DNA from: Streptomyces asoensis
Lineage (GTDB): Bacteria; Actinomycetota; Actinomycetes; Streptomycetales; Streptomycetaceae
Direction of reading: 5' to 3'
Assembly: GCF_016860545.1 (NCBI RefSeq)
Contig: NZ_BNEB01000002.1
Span: 62,001 to 126,000 of the forward strand
Length of the DNA: 64,000 nt
Both the position numbers and the translations under genes were made by a program. Below the pieces are notes generated by a model, which worked only from the letters and a program-made list of their open reading frames with translations, was not told where the DNA came from and ran no database searches. This document shows, one piece after another, positions 40,246-50,721 of this stretch (positions are counted from its first letter, which is position 1; each line of letters opens with the position of its first letter).

Positions 40246-41028
40246 TCAGGCGGACGCCGGAGGGTACAGCGACCTCGGCAGCCGGGAGGCCGCCGCCGTG
40301 TCCAGGAGCCACAGGGTGCGGGACCTGCCCCGGGCACCCGCCGCCGGGGCCTGGATCTCGCCCGCGCCGGACAGCGCGATCGCCGCGGCCTGTGCCTTGT
40401 CCTCGCCGGCCGCGAGCAGCCACACCTCACGGGCCGCCCGGATCGCCGGGAGGGTGAGCGTGACCCGGGTCGGCGGGGGCTTGGGCGCGCCGCGCACCCC
40501 CACCACCGTGCGTTCGGTCTCCCGTACGGCCGGCAGCTCCGGGAAGAGCGAGGCCACATGGGTGTCCGGGCCGACGCCCAGCATCAGGACGTCGAAGGCG
40601 GGCACGCCGTCGTGGTTCTCCGCACCCGCCGCACGGGCCAGTTCCTCGGCGTAGGCGGCCGCGGCCGCCTCCACGTCCGCGCCGTACGGACCGTCCGACG
40701 CGGGCATGGCGTGCACACGCTCGGGGTCCACGGGGACGGAGTCCAGCAGGGCCGCGCGGGCCTGGGTGACGTTGCGCTCCGGGTCGCCCTCGGGCACGAA
40801 ACGCTCGTCGCCCCACCACAGGTCGAGCCGGGACCAGTCGACGGCGTCACGGGCGGGCGCCGCGGCCAGGGCGGCCAGCAGGCCGTTGCCGTTGCGTCCG
40901 CCGGTGAGGACCACGGACGCCTGGCCCCGGGAGGCCTGGGCGTCCACGATCTTCGTGATGAGGCGGGCCGCGGCGGCCTGGGCCATCAGGTCCTTGTCGT
41001 GGTGCACGACCAGCTGGGGAGTGCTCAC
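40246..41028 (-). CDS. pgl: 6-phosphogluconolactonase
   Basis: A 260-residue (DevB-type) lactonase that hydrolyses 6-phosphogluconolactone after the Zwf step. It carries the family motifs LTGGRNGNGLLAAL, LWWGDERFVPEGDPERN and DVLMLGVGPDTHVASLFP, the last with the active-site His and Asp. The GTG start at 41028 overlaps the opcA stop (GTGA), so translation is coupled. The longer open frame across 41622 is an artefact inside opcA. Last gene of the tkt-tal-zwf-opcA-pgl operon. Confidence 0.94.
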   Translation of the reverse strand: MSTPQLVVHHDKDLMAQAAAARLITKIVDAQASRGQASVVLTGGRNGNGLLAALAAAPARDAVDWSRLDLWWGDERFVPEGDPERNVTQARAALLDSVPVDPERVHAMPASDGPYGADVEAAAAAYAEELARAAGAENHDGVPAFDVLMLGVGPDTHVASLFPELPAVRETERTVVGVRGAPKPPPTRVTLTLPAIRAAREVWLLAAGEDKAQAAAIALSGAGEIQAPAAGARGRSRTLWLLDTAAASRLPRSLYPPASA

Positions 41029-42149
41029 TGCGGATCCGCTTTCCTGACCGGGGGCATCTGCGCGGGCGTCGGCCGGTCGGCGTCCCCCGGTCCTGCCGGG
41101 GCCGCGGCAGGCGCGGAGCCCTTGGCGGAGGCCGCGGAGTCCGGCACGCCACGCACCGGGAGGGACGGCGGGGGCTGCGAGGAGGCCTCGGCCCGCTCCG
41201 CCTCCCGTTCCGCCGCCGACTGGATCCCGCCGAGCCGGTCCACGCCGAACCGCAGCGCGGACGCGTAGGTGTCGTCGGGGTCGAGCCTGCGCAGCTCCTC
41301 CGCGAGCAGCTCGGACGTCTCGCGGCGCTTGAGCGCCACCGCGCGGTCCGGCTGGCCGGGCAGCGCCAGGGTGGCCATCGCGCCGTCCGACCGGTGCAGC
41401 GTGATGGGGCCGCCCGTGGTCTCCATCCGGACCTGGGTCAGACCCGGGCCGGCCGAGATAGCGCGCCGCACGTGCACATGGAGCCGGTCGGCGAGCCACA
41501 TGGCGAGCAGCTCGACGCTCGGGTTGGACTCCTCGCCCGCCACTTCGGCGGACACGATCTCGCAGCTGACCTGGTCGAGCGCGGCGGCCAGCATCGAGCG
41601 CCACGGGGTGATCCGGGCCCACGCGAGGTCGGTGTCACCGGGTTCGTAGCTCTCGGCCCGGGCCCGCAGCTCGTTGACGGGCTTCTCGGCCGCGTAGCTG
41701 TCGGTGACCCGGCGCTGGCCCAGGGCGCCCAGCGGATCGCCCGCGGGATCGCGCGGAGCGTCCACCGACCACCAGACCACCACCGGGGCGTCGGGGAGCA
41801 GCAGCGGCAGCACGACCGACTGGGCGTGGTCGGACACCTCGCCGTACAGCCGGAGGATCACCGTCTCGCCGCTGCCCGCGTCCGCGCCCAGCCGAACCTC
41901 GGCGTCGAGTCGGGACTGGGTGCGGCCGCGGGGGGAGCGCGAGACGCGCTTGATGACCACGAGCGTGCGCGAGGGGTGCTCGCGCGAGGCGTCGTTGGCG
42001 GCCTTCAGGGCGTCGTAGGCGTTCTCCTCGTCCGTGACGACGACGAGGGTGAGCACCATGCCGACGGCGGGTGTGCCTATCGCGCGCCTGCCTTGCACCA
42101 ACGCCTTGTTGATCTTGCTGGCAGTGGTGTCCGTGAGGTCTGTCTTCAT
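41025..42149 (-). CDS. opcA: glucose-6-phosphate dehydrogenase assembly protein OpcA
   Basis: A 374-residue protein needed for assembly and redox control of G6PDH in cyanobacteria and present beside zwf in actinomycetes. Conserved stretches: LTDTTASKINKALV, MVLTLVVVTDEENAYDAL, LPLLLPDAPVVVWW and RITPWRSMLAAALDQ. The C-terminal ~60 residues are Ala/Pro/Ser-rich and probably disordered. ATG 42149 overlaps the zwf stop (ATGA). It sits between zwf and pgl. Confidence 0.93.
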   Translation of the reverse strand: MKTDLTDTTASKINKALVQGRRAIGTPAVGMVLTLVVVTDEENAYDALKAANDASREHPSRTLVVIKRVSRSPRGRTQSRLDAEVRLGADAGSGETVILRLYGEVSDHAQSVVLPLLLPDAPVVVWWSVDAPRDPAGDPLGALGQRRVTDSYAAEKPVNELRARAESYEPGDTDLAWARITPWRSMLAAALDQVSCEIVSAEVAGEESNPSVELLAMWLADRLHVHVRRAISAGPGLTQVRMETTGGPITLHRSDGAMATLALPGQPDRAVALKRRETSELLAEELRRLDPDDTYASALRFGVDRLGGIQSAAEREAERAEASSQPPPSLPVRGVPDSAASAKGSAPAAAPAGPGDADRPTPAQMPPVRKADPQ

Positions 42150-43669
42150 GGCCGGCGCCAGCTCCGTCCGTCTCGCTCGAGCATCTGGTCGGCCTCGACG
42201 GGACCCCAGGTGCCCGACGGGTACTGCGCGGGCTTGCCGTTCTTGTCCCAGTACTGCTCGATCGGGTCGAGGATCTTCCAGGACAGCTCCACCTCTTCCG
42301 TGCGGGGGAAGAGGTTCGAGTCGCCCAGCAGCACGTCGAGGATCAGCCGCTCGTAGGCCTCGGGGCTGGACTCCGTGAAGGACTCGCCGTAGGCGAAGTC
42401 CATCGACACGTCCCGGATCTCCATGGAGGTGCCGGGGACCTTGGAGCCGAAGCGGACCGTGATGCCCTCGTCCGGCTGGACGCGGATGACGATCGCGTTC
42501 TGGCCGAGCTCCTCGGTGGCGGTGGAGTCGAAGGGGGAGTGCGGGGCCCGCTGGAAGACCACCGCGATCTCGGTGACCCGCCGGCCGAGGCGCTTGCCGG
42601 TGCGCAGGTAGAACGGGACGCCCGCCCAGCGGCGGTTGTCCACCCCGAGCTTGACGGCCGCGTAGGTGTCGGTCTTCGACTTGGGGTCGATGCCGTCCTC
42701 TTCGAGGTAGCCGACGGCCTTCTCGCCGCCCTGCCACCCGGCCGCGTACTGACCGCGCACGGTGGAGCGGCCCAGGTCCTTGGGCAGGCGCACGGCGCCG
42801 AGCACCTTGGTCTTCTCGGCGGCCAGCGCGTCGGCGTCGAAGGAGGCGGGCTCCTCCATGGCGGTGAGGGCCATGAGCTGGAGCAGGTGGTTCTGGATGA
42901 CGTCACGGGCGGCGCCGATGCCGTCGTAGTAGCCGGCCCGGCCGCCGATGCCGATGTCCTCGGCCATGGTGATCTGCACGTGGTCCACGAAGGACCGGTT
43001 CCAGATCGGCTCGAACATGGTGTTGGCGAAACGGAGCGCCAGGATGTTCTGGACGGTCTCCTTGCCGAGGTAGTGGTCGATGCGGAAGACCTGGTCCGGG
43101 GCGAAGACCTCGTGGACGACCTTGTTGAGCTCCTCCGCGGAGGCGAGGTCGTGCCCGAAGGGCTTCTCGATGACCGCGCGGCGCCAGGAGCCGTTCTTCT
43201 GGTCGGCGAGACCGTGCTTCTTCAGCTGCTGGATGACGACCGGGAAGGAACGCGGCGGCACGGACAGGTAGAAGGCGAAGTTGCCGCCCGTGCCCTGCGC
43301 CTTGTCGAGCTCCTCGATCGTGCCGCGCAGCCGCTCGAACGCCTCGTCGTCGTCGAAGGTGCCCTGCACGAAGCGCATGCCCTGCACCAGCTGCTGCCAG
43401 ACCTCCTCGCGGAACGTCGTGCGCGCGTGCTCCTTGACGGCGTCGTGGACCTCCTGCGCGAAGTCCTCGTGCTCCCACTCCCGCCGGGCGAAGCCCACCA
43501 GCGAGAAGCCCGGCGGCAGCAGACCCCGGTTGGCGAGGTCGTACACGGCGGGCATGAGCTTCTTCCGGGACAAATCGCCCGTGACGCCGAAGATGACCAG
43601 GCCCGACGGCCCCGCGATACGCGGGAGCCGTCGGTCGGCGGGGTCACGCAGCGGGTTGCTGCTCGACAG
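42146..43669 (-). CDS. zwf: glucose-6-phosphate 1-dehydrogenase, apparent CTG start
   Basis: About 507 residues. Zwf makes NADPH and 6-phosphogluconolactone. The Rossmann motif FGVTGDLSRKKLMPAVYDL needs codons upstream of the only TTG (43573), which would cut it. No ATG, GTG or TTG lies in frame between there and the tal stop. A CTG at 43669 has GGAGGG 7 bases ahead and yields LSSSNPLRDPADRRLPRI, the usual N-terminus. The active-site RIDHYLGKETVQN is intact. Coupled to opcA by ATGA. Confidence 0.93.
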   Translation of the reverse strand: MSSSNPLRDPADRRLPRIAGPSGLVIFGVTGDLSRKKLMPAVYDLANRGLLPPGFSLVGFARREWEHEDFAQEVHDAVKEHARTTFREEVWQQLVQGMRFVQGTFDDDEAFERLRGTIEELDKAQGTGGNFAFYLSVPPRSFPVVIQQLKKHGLADQKNGSWRRAVIEKPFGHDLASAEELNKVVHEVFAPDQVFRIDHYLGKETVQNILALRFANTMFEPIWNRSFVDHVQITMAEDIGIGGRAGYYDGIGAARDVIQNHLLQLMALTAMEEPASFDADALAAEKTKVLGAVRLPKDLGRSTVRGQYAAGWQGGEKAVGYLEEDGIDPKSKTDTYAAVKLGVDNRRWAGVPFYLRTGKRLGRRVTEIAVVFQRAPHSPFDSTATEELGQNAIVIRVQPDEGITVRFGSKVPGTSMEIRDVSMDFAYGESFTESSPEAYERLILDVLLGDSNLFPRTEEVELSWKILDPIEQYWDKNGKPAQYPSGTWGPVEADQMLERDGRSWRRP

Positions 43670-43672
43670 AGT

Positions 43673-44791
43673 TCAGCCCTCCGAGGGGGCGAGGCGCCGG
43701 AGCTCCGCCTCGGTCGACTTGAGCAGGTCGTTCCAGGACGCCTCGAACTTGTCCACGCCCTCGTCCTCGAGGAGCTGGACGACCTCGTCGTAGGAGATGC
43801 CGAGCTTCTCGACGGCGTCGATCTCCGCGCGGGCCTGCTCGTAGGTGCCGGCGACGGTGTTGCCGGTGATGTCGCCGTGGTCCTCGGCGGCGAACAGGGT
43901 CGCCTCCGGCATGGTGTTCACCGTGTTCGGCGCCACCAGGTCGTCCACGTACAGGGTGTCCTTGTAGGCGGGGTCCTTCACACCGGTGGAGGCCCACAGC
44001 GGGCGCTGCTTGTTGGCGCCCGCCTTCTCCAGCGCGGCCCAGCGCTCGCCGCCGAAGACCTCCTCGTACGCCTGGTAGGCGAGGCGGGCGTTGGCGAGAC
44101 CGGCCTTGCCGCGGGCGGCCTTGGCCTCGTCGGTGCCGAGCGCGTCGAGCCGCTTGTCGATCTCGGTGTCCACGCGGGACACGAAGAAGGACGCCACGGA
44201 GTGGATCTTCGACAGGTCCAGGCCCCGCTCCTTGGCCTGCTCCAGCCCGGTCAGGTACGCGTCCATGACCTGGCGGTAGCGCTCGAGCGAGAAGATCAGC
44301 GTCACGTTCACGCTGATGCCGAGCCCGATGACCTCGGAGATGGCCGGCAGGCCGCCCATCGTGGCCGGGATCTTGATGAGGGTGTTGGGGCGGTCGACCA
44401 GCCAGGCGAGCTGCTTGGCCTCGGCGACCGTCGGCTTGGTGTGGTGCGCGAGGCGCGGGTCGACCTCGATCGAGACCCGGCCGTCCTGGCCGCCGGTGGC
44501 GTCGAAGACCGGGCGCAGGATGTCGGCGGCGTCACGGACGTCCGCCGTCGTGATCATGCGGATGGCCTCTTCGACGGTCACCTTGCGGGCGGCGAGGTCG
44601 GACAGCTGCTGGTCGTAGCCGTCGCCCTGCGAGATCGCCTTCTGGAAGATCGACGGGTTGGTGGTGACGCCCACGACGTGCTGCTGGTCGATCAGCTCGG
44701 CGAGGTTGCCGGACGTGATCCGCTTGCGCGACAGGTCGTCCAGCCAGATCGCGACGCCTTCTTCGGAGAGGCGCTTGAGTGCGTCTGTCAT
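43673..44791 (-). CDS. tal: transaldolase
   Basis: A 372-residue enzyme of the non-oxidative pentose-phosphate pathway that moves a dihydroxyacetone unit between sugar phosphates. The Schiff-base lysine is in [14 protein letters not shown]. The N-terminal [10 protein letters not shown] and [13 protein letters not shown], and [18 protein letters not shown], fit the long TalAB-type family of actinomycetes. Second gene of the operon, 33 bases after tkt; its stop is only 3 bases from the proposed zwf start. Confidence 0.97.
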   Translation of the reverse strand: MTDALKRLSEEGVAIWLDDLSRKRITSGNLAELIDQQHVVGVTTNPSIFQKAISQGDGYDQQLSDLAARKVTVEEAIRMITTADVRDAADILRPVFDATGGQDGRVSIEVDPRLAHHTKPTVAEAKQLAWLVDRPNTLIKIPATMGGLPAISEVIGLGISVNVTLIFSLERYRQVMDAYLTGLEQAKERGLDLSKIHSVASFFVSRVDTEIDKRLDALGTDEAKAARGKAGLANARLAYQAYEEVFGGERWAALEKAGANKQRPLWASTGVKDPAYKDTLYVDDLVAPNTVNTMPEATLFAAEDHGDITGNTVAGTYEQARAEIDAVEKLGISYDEVVQLLEDEGVDKFEASWNDLLKSTEAELRRLAPSEG

Positions 44792-44824
44792 GGAATTACA
44801 TCTCCTACGGGTCGTATGTGAGCG

Positions 44825-46912
44825 TCAGCGCTGGGCGGCGGCGAGGGATTCCCGGGCCTTCGCGGCCACGTTCTCGGCAGTGAAGCCGTACTCCTCGAAG
44901 AGGACCTTGCCGTCGGCGGAAGCACCGAAGTGCTCCAGGGAAACGATGCGGCCGGCGTCCCCTACGTACTTGTGCCAGGTGAGGCCGATGCCGGCCTCGA
45001 CCGAGACCCGGGCCTTGACGGACGGGGGCAGAACGCTCTCCCGGTACCCCTGGTCCTGCTCCTCGAACCACTCCACGGACGGCATGGACACCACGCGCGT
45101 GGGCACGCCGTCGGCTTCGAGCCGCTCGCGGGCCTCGGCGGCGACGTGCACCTCGGAGCCGGTCGCGATGAGGATCACCTCGGGCGTCCCCGTCGAGGCC
45201 TCGAACAGGACGTAGCCGCCCTTGGCCGCGTTCTCGTCGGGCTCGTAGGTCGGCACGCCCTGGCGGGTGAGGACCAGGCCGTGCGGGGCGCCCTTGCCGA
45301 AGACCTTGGTCCAGCGGCGGAGGATCTCGCGCCAGGCGATGGCCGTCTCGTTGGCGTCCGCGGGGCGGACGACGTTCAGGCCGGGGATGGCGCGCAGCGA
45401 GGCCAGGTGCTCGACCGGCTGGTGGGTGGGGCCGTCCTCGCCGAGACCGATGGAGTCGTGCGTCCACACGTAGGTGACCGGCACGTGCATCAGCGCGGAG
45501 AGGCGTACGGCGTTGCGCATGTAGTCGGAGAACACGAGGAACGTGCCGCCGTAGATGCGGGTGTTGCCGTGCAGCGCGATGCCGTTCATCTCCGCCGCCA
45601 TGGAGTGCTCGCGGATGCCGAAGTGCACGGTGCGGCCGTACGGGCCGGCCTCGGGCAGCGGGTTGCCCTCGGGCAGGAACGACGAGGTCTTGTCGATCGT
45701 CGTGTTGTTCGAGCCGGCCAGGTCGGCGGAGCCGCCCCACAGCTCGGGGATGACGGCGCCGAGCGCCTGGAGCACCTTGCCGGACGCGGCACGGGTGGCG
45801 ACACCCTTGCCGGGCTCGAAGACCGGGAGCTTCTCCTCCCAGCCGGTGGGCAGCTCGCCCGCGGCGATGCGGTCGAACTCGGCGGCACGCTCGGTGTTGC
45901 CCTCCCGCCACAGCTGGAAGGACTTCTCCCACTGCGCCTTCGCCTCGGCGCCCCGCCGCAGGGCACCCCGGGTGTGGGTGATGACCTCGTCCGCGACCTC
46001 GAAGGACTTCTCCGGGTCGAAGCCGAGGACGCGCTTGGTGGCCGCGACCTCGTCGTCGCCGAGCGCCGAGCCGTGCGCGGCCTCGGTGTTCTGCGCGTTC
46101 GGGGCGGGCCAGGCGATGATCGAGCGCATCGCGATGAAGGACGGCTTGTCCGTCACCGCCTTCGCGGCCTCGATCGCGTCGTAGAGGGCGTGCGGGTCGA
46201 GGTCGCCGTCCGGCTTCGGGGCGACGCGCTGCACGTGCCAGCCGTACGCCTCGTACCTTTTGACGGTGTCCTCGGAGACGGCCGTCTCCGTGTCGCCCTC
46301 GATCGAGATGTGGTTGTCGTCCCAGAGCAGGACGAGGTTGCCGAGCTTCTGGTGCCCGGCCAGCGAGGACGCCTCGGCGGAGATGCCCTCCTGGAGGCAG
46401 CCGTCACCGGCGATCGCGTAGACGAAGTGGTCGAACGGCGACTCGCCGACCGGGGCCTCGGGGTCGAACAGACCGCGCTCGTAGCGGGCGGCCATGGCCA
46501 TGCCCACGGCGTTCGCGACACCCTGGCCCAGCGGGCCGGTCGTCGTCTCGACGCCCGTGGTGTGGCCGTACTCCGGGTGACCCGGCGTCTTCGAGCCCCA
46601 GGTGCGGAACGACTTCAGGTCCTCCAGCTCCAGACCGAAGCCGGCCAGGTACAGCTGGGTGTAAAGCGTCAGGGACGAGTGGCCCGCGGACAGCACGAAG
46701 CGGTCGCGGCCGACCCAGTCGGCGTCCGCCGGGTCGTGCCGCATCACCTTCTGGAAGAGGGTGTAGGCGGCAGGCGCCAGGCTCATCGCCGTACCGGGAT
46801 GGCCGTTGCCGACCTTCTGTACGGCGTCGGCGGCCAGGACGCGGGCGGTGTCCACCGCCCGCTGGTCCAACTCGGTCCACTCGAGGTCTGTGGTGGTCGG
46901 CTTGGTGCTCAC
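44825..46912 (-). CDS. tkt: transketolase
   Basis: A 695-residue thiamine-diphosphate enzyme that transfers two-carbon units between ketoses and aldoses. The cofactor motif is [19 protein letters not shown] ... WDDNHIS. The N-terminal [17 protein letters not shown] and the pyrimidine-domain [19 protein letters not shown] with the catalytic Glu are intact, as is the [17 protein letters not shown] loop. The GTG at 46912 starts the first gene of the tkt-tal-zwf-opcA-pgl operon, which is divergent from ctaB. Confidence 0.97.
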   Translation of the reverse strand: MSTKPTTTDLEWTELDQRAVDTARVLAADAVQKVGNGHPGTAMSLAPAAYTLFQKVMRHDPADADWVGRDRFVLSAGHSSLTLYTQLYLAGFGLELEDLKSFRTWGSKTPGHPEYGHTTGVETTTGPLGQGVANAVGMAMAARYERGLFDPEAPVGESPFDHFVYAIAGDGCLQEGISAEASSLAGHQKLGNLVLLWDDNHISIEGDTETAVSEDTVKRYEAYGWHVQRVAPKPDGDLDPHALYDAIEAAKAVTDKPSFIAMRSIIAWPAPNAQNTEAAHGSALGDDEVAATKRVLGFDPEKSFEVADEVITHTRGALRRGAEAKAQWEKSFQLWREGNTERAAEFDRIAAGELPTGWEEKLPVFEPGKGVATRAASGKVLQALGAVIPELWGGSADLAGSNNTTIDKTSSFLPEGNPLPEAGPYGRTVHFGIREHSMAAEMNGIALHGNTRIYGGTFLVFSDYMRNAVRLSALMHVPVTYVWTHDSIGLGEDGPTHQPVEHLASLRAIPGLNVVRPADANETAIAWREILRRWTKVFGKGAPHGLVLTRQGVPTYEPDENAAKGGYVLFEASTGTPEVILIATGSEVHVAAEARERLEADGVPTRVVSMPSVEWFEEQDQGYRESVLPPSVKARVSVEAGIGLTWHKYVGDAGRIVSLEHFGASADGKVLFEEYGFTAENVAAKARESLAAAQR

Positions 46913-47273
46913 CCTGGGTCAGGGCTCCTCTCCACATGTCACGCATGTCGAATGCCGGTGCACGCGGCGCCCACCGGCCGTTGTCGAGCCTACCCCCGTG
47001 AGAACGTGCATTTTTTCGAGTCATTCCAGACTGCCGGGAGGATCGGTGATCCGCCTCCCGACCGGTGTGTTCCCTGTTCGGCAAGTGAATACGGAGCCGC
47101 TCGTACGAGTGCTCAACGGAGTACCCACCGGCTCTTCCGGGGGCGCCGTCCAACACGACCCCACCCCCGCGAATGTCGGGGTATGGGCAACGTCTACAGT
47201 GGCGTGGTACGCGCGAGCCTTTACGGGGAGTTCACACCCCCGGGCTTGCTGGGAGTCTCTGTCAGGGGTGTGC
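46913..47273. other. 361-base divergent region between tkt and ctaB
   Basis: It carries a possible tkt -10 (TAGGCT on the minus strand, 46987-46992) and a possible ctaB -10 (TACAGT, 47195-47200). A T6 run at 47011-47016 stands out in this GC-rich DNA. No gene is supported. Confidence 0.4.
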
Positions 47274-48221
47274 GTGACGGCCGTTGAATCCCGTCCAGTG
47301 GGGATTGTCGGGGCGAGCCAGAACCCGAGCCGGCGGCCGGTGGGGGCCCGGGTCAAGGCGTTCGTGGCGCTGACCAAGCCACGGATCATCGAACTGCTGC
47401 TGATCACCACCGTCCCGGTGATGTTCCTGGCGCAGCAGGGCGTTCCGGACCTGGGTCTGGTGGTGCTGACCTGCCTCGGCGGATATCTGTCCGCGGGCGG
47501 CGCGAACGCGCTCAACATGTACATCGACCGCGACATCGACGCGCTGATGGACCGCACCTCGCAGCGTCCGCTGGTCACCGGCATGGTCAGCCCGCGTGAA
47601 TGCCTCGCCTTCGGAATCACCCTCGCGGTGGTCTCCACACTGTTGTTCGGTCTCACCGTCAACTGGCTGTCGGCCTGGCTCGCCCTCGGCGCACTCCTCT
47701 TCTACGTCGTCGTCTACACGATGATCCTCAAGCGCCGTACCTCGCAGAACATCGTGTGGGGCGGCATCGCCGGCTGCATGCCCGTGCTGATCGGCTGGTC
47801 GGCCGTGACGGACTCGGTGTCCTGGGCGCCGGTCGTCCTCTTCCTCGTCATGTTCTTCTGGACGCCGCCGCACTACTGGCCGCTGTCCATGAAGGTCAAG
47901 GAGGACTACGCGCGCGTGGGCGTGCCCATGCTGCCGGTGGTGGCGTCCAACAAGACCGTCGCCAAGCAGATCGTCCTCTACAGCTGGGTGATGGTCGCCG
48001 TCTCCCTGCTGCTGACCCCGCTGGGCTACACCGGGTGGTTCTACACCTCGGTCGCGCTGGTGGCCGGCGGCTGGTGGCTGTGGGAGGCGCACGCCCTCCA
48101 GAACCGCGCCAAGGCCGAGGTCACCGGCGGGAAGCTCAAGGAGATGCGGCTGTTCCACTGGTCGATCACCTATGTCTCGCTGCTGTTCGTGGCGGTCGCG
48201 GTGGACCCCTTCCTGCGCTGA
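47274..48221 (+). CDS. ctaB: protoheme IX farnesyltransferase (heme O synthase)
   Basis: About 315 residues. CtaB attaches a farnesyl chain to heme B, the first step toward heme A for cytochrome oxidase. It is a UbiA-type membrane prenyltransferase with about 8-9 helices. The Asp-rich site [15 protein letters not shown] is complete and the second conserved block is [30 protein letters not shown] marks helix 1. GTG 47274 is preferred, with AGGGG 5 bases ahead; a GTG at 47268 is also in frame. CtaA is encoded nearby on the minus strand. Confidence 0.95.
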   Translation: MTAVESRPVGIVGASQNPSRRPVGARVKAFVALTKPRIIELLLITTVPVMFLAQQGVPDLGLVVLTCLGGYLSAGGANALNMYIDRDIDALMDRTSQRPLVTGMVSPRECLAFGITLAVVSTLLFGLTVNWLSAWLALGALLFYVVVYTMILKRRTSQNIVWGGIAGCMPVLIGWSAVTDSVSWAPVVLFLVMFFWTPPHYWPLSMKVKEDYARVGVPMLPVVASNKTVAKQIVLYSWVMVAVSLLLTPLGYTGWFYTSVALVAGGWWLWEAHALQNRAKAEVTGGKLKEMRLFHWSITYVSLLFVAVAVDPFLR

Positions 48222-48282
48222 GTTCCCGCCCCGCCCCTCCCGGGTCCCCCCGGACGGGGCGGATACGCCCACGGCCGACGAA

Positions 48283-48320
48283 CGGCCGGGGTGCGTGGTC
48301 AAGGCCACGCACCCCGGCCG
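48283..48320. terminator. terminator after ctaB
   Basis: A perfect 16-bp stem, CGGCCGGGGTGCGTGG with its complement (48305-48320), and a 6-base loop. Confidence 0.85.
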
Positions 48321-48356
48321 TCGCCGTTCGACCTACCCGTCGGTAGCATCCTGGCC

Positions 48357-48713
48357 ATGGCAGACACCAAGCAGGTTGACGACACCGCCGACGCCAAGAA
48401 GGCCGCCAGGGCCGAGCGCAGGGCCGCCCGGCTCGCCAAGCAGATCAGCGCCTTCGCCAAGGAGCACGGCGGCGCCGAGGGCCAGATCGCGTACCTCGGC
48501 GACCGCGGCGCCCGTATCGTCCTCGTGGGCGAGGACGGCGGCTGGGGCGACCTGGTGGCCCCCTCGGTCGCCGTCGCCGAGAACGCCGTCGGCAAGGCCG
48601 GGATCACCGTCCACGAGGCCTTCGACGGCGAGTTCGCGGCGAAGGTGAAAACGGGCCCGTACGAGTGGACACGGATGGCCGGGATCCAGGTCGGCGGACC
48701 GAAGAACGGCTGA
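48357..48713 (+). CDS. conserved hypothetical protein, 118 residues
   Basis: A small soluble protein with a basic helical N-terminal third (KKAARAERRAARLAKQISAFAKEHG), then a compact alpha/beta part (IAYLGDRGARIVLVGEDGGWGDLVAPSVAVAENAVGKAG) and an ending PYEWTRMAGIQVGG. ATG 48357 begins the supported protein; the frame is open for 66 bases upstream. It follows the ctaB terminator. No known domain can be named. Confidence 0.7.
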   Translation: MADTKQVDDTADAKKAARAERRAARLAKQISAFAKEHGGAEGQIAYLGDRGARIVLVGEDGGWGDLVAPSVAVAENAVGKAGITVHEAFDGEFAAKVKTGPYEWTRMAGIQVGGPKNG

Positions 48714-48788
48714 GCAGCAACAACCTGACACCCCGGTCACCCGTTAGGACCCGTGGAAGCGACGTGGTCCATCTCCCGGGGAGTCCGG

Positions 48789-49895
48789 ATGATCGAAACG
48801 CCGTCCTTGGTGGACCAGTACTGCCACGGCGTCCTGAGAACGGAGCTGGGTCTCGGCACCTTCGAGGCCCAGCTGGCCCGCACCGAGGGCCCGCCCGCCC
48901 CGGGCACCACGCTCTTCGACACCCAGACGGGGTTCGCGGTACGCCGCTGGTGCCCCCCGCTGCTCGGCCTGGAACCGCACGCGCCGCCCGCCCGCTATCT
49001 CGCCCGGCGTCGTGAACTCGGCGTACTCGAAGCGGGCCGCCGGCTGCTGCGCGGAAGCGGCATCACGACCTATCTCGTCGACACGGGGCTGCCCGGCGAT
49101 CTGACGGGACCGGGCGAGCTCGCCTCGGCCGGCGACGCCGAGGCGCGGGAGATCGTGCGCCTGGAGCTCCTCGCCGAACAGGTCGCCGACACCTCCGGCA
49201 CCGTGGAGTCCTTCCTCGCCAACCTCGCCGAGTCGGTCCACGGGGCCGCCGCGAACGCCGTCGCCTTCACCTCCGTCGCGGGCGTCCGCCACGGCCTCGC
49301 CCTCGCGCCCGAACCGCCCGGCCCGGGCGAGGTGCGGGGCGCGGCGGGCCGCTGGCTGGCCGCGCGCACGGTCGGCGGCGAGCTGTTCGACCCGGTGCTC
49401 CTGCGGCACCTGCTCTGGATCGCCGTCGCCTCCGGGCTGCCCCTGCAACTGCACGCGGGCCTCGGCGAGCCAGGGGCGCGCATCGACCGCACGGACCCGG
49501 TCCTGCTGACGGACTTCGTGCGCGCGACGGCGGGCCTCGGCACCGACCTCGTCCTGCTGCACGGCTACCCCTACCACCGGCACGCCGCCCACCTCGCGGG
49601 CGTGTTCCCGCACGTCTACGCCGACTCCGGCGCCGCGCTCGTGCGCACCGGGGCCCGCGCCGCGACGATCCTCGCCGAGATCCTGGAGCTGGCCCCCTTC
49701 GGCAAGATCCTGTTCTCCAGCGGGGCCCGGGGCCTGCCCGAGCTGCACGTGGTCGGGGCCCGGCTGTTCCGGGAGGCCCTGACCCGGGTGCTCGGCACCT
49801 GGGTGGCCGAGGGCGCGTGGTCGCCGGGGGACGCCCAACGGGTCGCGGGACTGATCGCCGCGGGCAACGCGCGCCGGGTGTACGGGCTGGGCTGA
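48789..49895 (+). CDS. amidohydrolase-family metal-dependent hydrolase
   Basis: About 368 residues resembling Amidohydrolase-2 TIM-barrel enzymes. The N-terminal metal motif seems to be LVDQYCHGV, with LPLQLHAGLG, LLHGYPYH and YADSG giving later metal-site His and Asp residues, followed by KILFSSGARGLPEL. It may decarboxylate or hydrolyse a small aromatic or amide; the substrate is unknown. ATG 48789 is chosen, with GGGGAG 6 bases ahead; a GTG at 48753 is in frame but has no ribosome site. A nucleotidyltransferase gene follows after 18 bases. Confidence 0.8.
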   Translation: MIETPSLVDQYCHGVLRTELGLGTFEAQLARTEGPPAPGTTLFDTQTGFAVRRWCPPLLGLEPHAPPARYLARRRELGVLEAGRRLLRGSGITTYLVDTGLPGDLTGPGELASAGDAEAREIVRLELLAEQVADTSGTVESFLANLAESVHGAAANAVAFTSVAGVRHGLALAPEPPGPGEVRGAAGRWLAARTVGGELFDPVLLRHLLWIAVASGLPLQLHAGLGEPGARIDRTDPVLLTDFVRATAGLGTDLVLLHGYPYHRHAAHLAGVFPHVYADSGAALVRTGARAATILAEILELAPFGKILFSSGARGLPELHVVGARLFREALTRVLGTWVAEGAWSPGDAQRVAGLIAAGNARRVYGLG

Positions 49896-49913
49896 GACCG
49901 CGAGACTGGGCGC

Positions 49914-50687
49914 ATGACCAGCCCCACGGAAGGCCTGCTCGACCGGTTCCGCACCGGACTCACCGGACTCACCGGCCCCGCGGGGGCGGCGCCCCTCGCC
50001 CTGTGGGCCCACGGCTCGCTGGCCGGGGGCGACTACCAGGAGGGCCGCAGCGACCTGGACCTCGTCGCGGTCCTCGCGGGGCCCCTCGCCCCGCGTGCCG
50101 TGTGGGCCCTCGCCCGGCTGCACGCCCGGCTGCGCGGGGAGCCGCTCGCCCCGCTGCTGCACTGCACCTACCTCACCCCGGCCGCCGCGGCCGATCCCGG
50201 GCGCCGGCACCTCACCTGGGCGCACGGCGAGCTGTTCCGGCGGCCGGTCACCCCGGTGACCCGGCGCGAGCTGCTCGACTTCGGGCGGGTGCTGCACGGC
50301 GAGCCGCCGGGCGCCCTGCTGCCTCCCGTGCCGGACCGGGAGCTCGGCGAGTTCGTCGTCCGCGACCAGCGGGACTTCTGGCGGCCCGCCGTCGACAGGG
50401 CCCACCTGTGGAGCCAGGACGTCTGGGTCGACCTCGGGCTGCTGACCTTCGCGCGGGCGACGGTCACGGTGCGCGACGGCCGGCTGGTGTCCAAGCGCCG
50501 GGCCCTCGACGAGCTGCCCGCGCTGGGCGCGCCCGAGGAGGTCGTGGCCGACATCGAGCGGCGCCGCTACGACGGGGGCGGCGGGGCCGCCGGCACGGCC
50601 GACGGGGACTGGCGGACCCGCCGTGCCCGGCTGACCCGGGGTTTCCTGGGACCGGCGATCGACGGGCTGGTAGCCGCCCACACGTGA
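49914..50687 (+). CDS. nucleotidyltransferase-domain protein
   Basis: A 257-residue protein with an N-terminal DNA-polymerase-beta-like nucleotidyltransferase site: LWAHGSLAGGDYQEGRSDLD, that is GS-x10-DLD. This is the fold of aminoglycoside adenylyltransferases and minimal nucleotidyltransferases. The C-terminal half is helical and ends FLGPAIDGLVAAH. A toxin partner (HEPN) is not visible. It may share a transcript with the amidohydrolase gene. Confidence 0.75.
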   Translation: MTSPTEGLLDRFRTGLTGLTGPAGAAPLALWAHGSLAGGDYQEGRSDLDLVAVLAGPLAPRAVWALARLHARLRGEPLAPLLHCTYLTPAAAADPGRRHLTWAHGELFRRPVTPVTRRELLDFGRVLHGEPPGALLPPVPDRELGEFVVRDQRDFWRPAVDRAHLWSQDVWVDLGLLTFARATVTVRDGRLVSKRRALDELPALGAPEEVVADIERRRYDGGGGAAGTADGDWRTRRARLTRGFLGPAIDGLVAAHT

Positions 50688-50721
50688 CGCGCCCACACAT
50701 GACCGCGCCCGCGCCGGTGTC

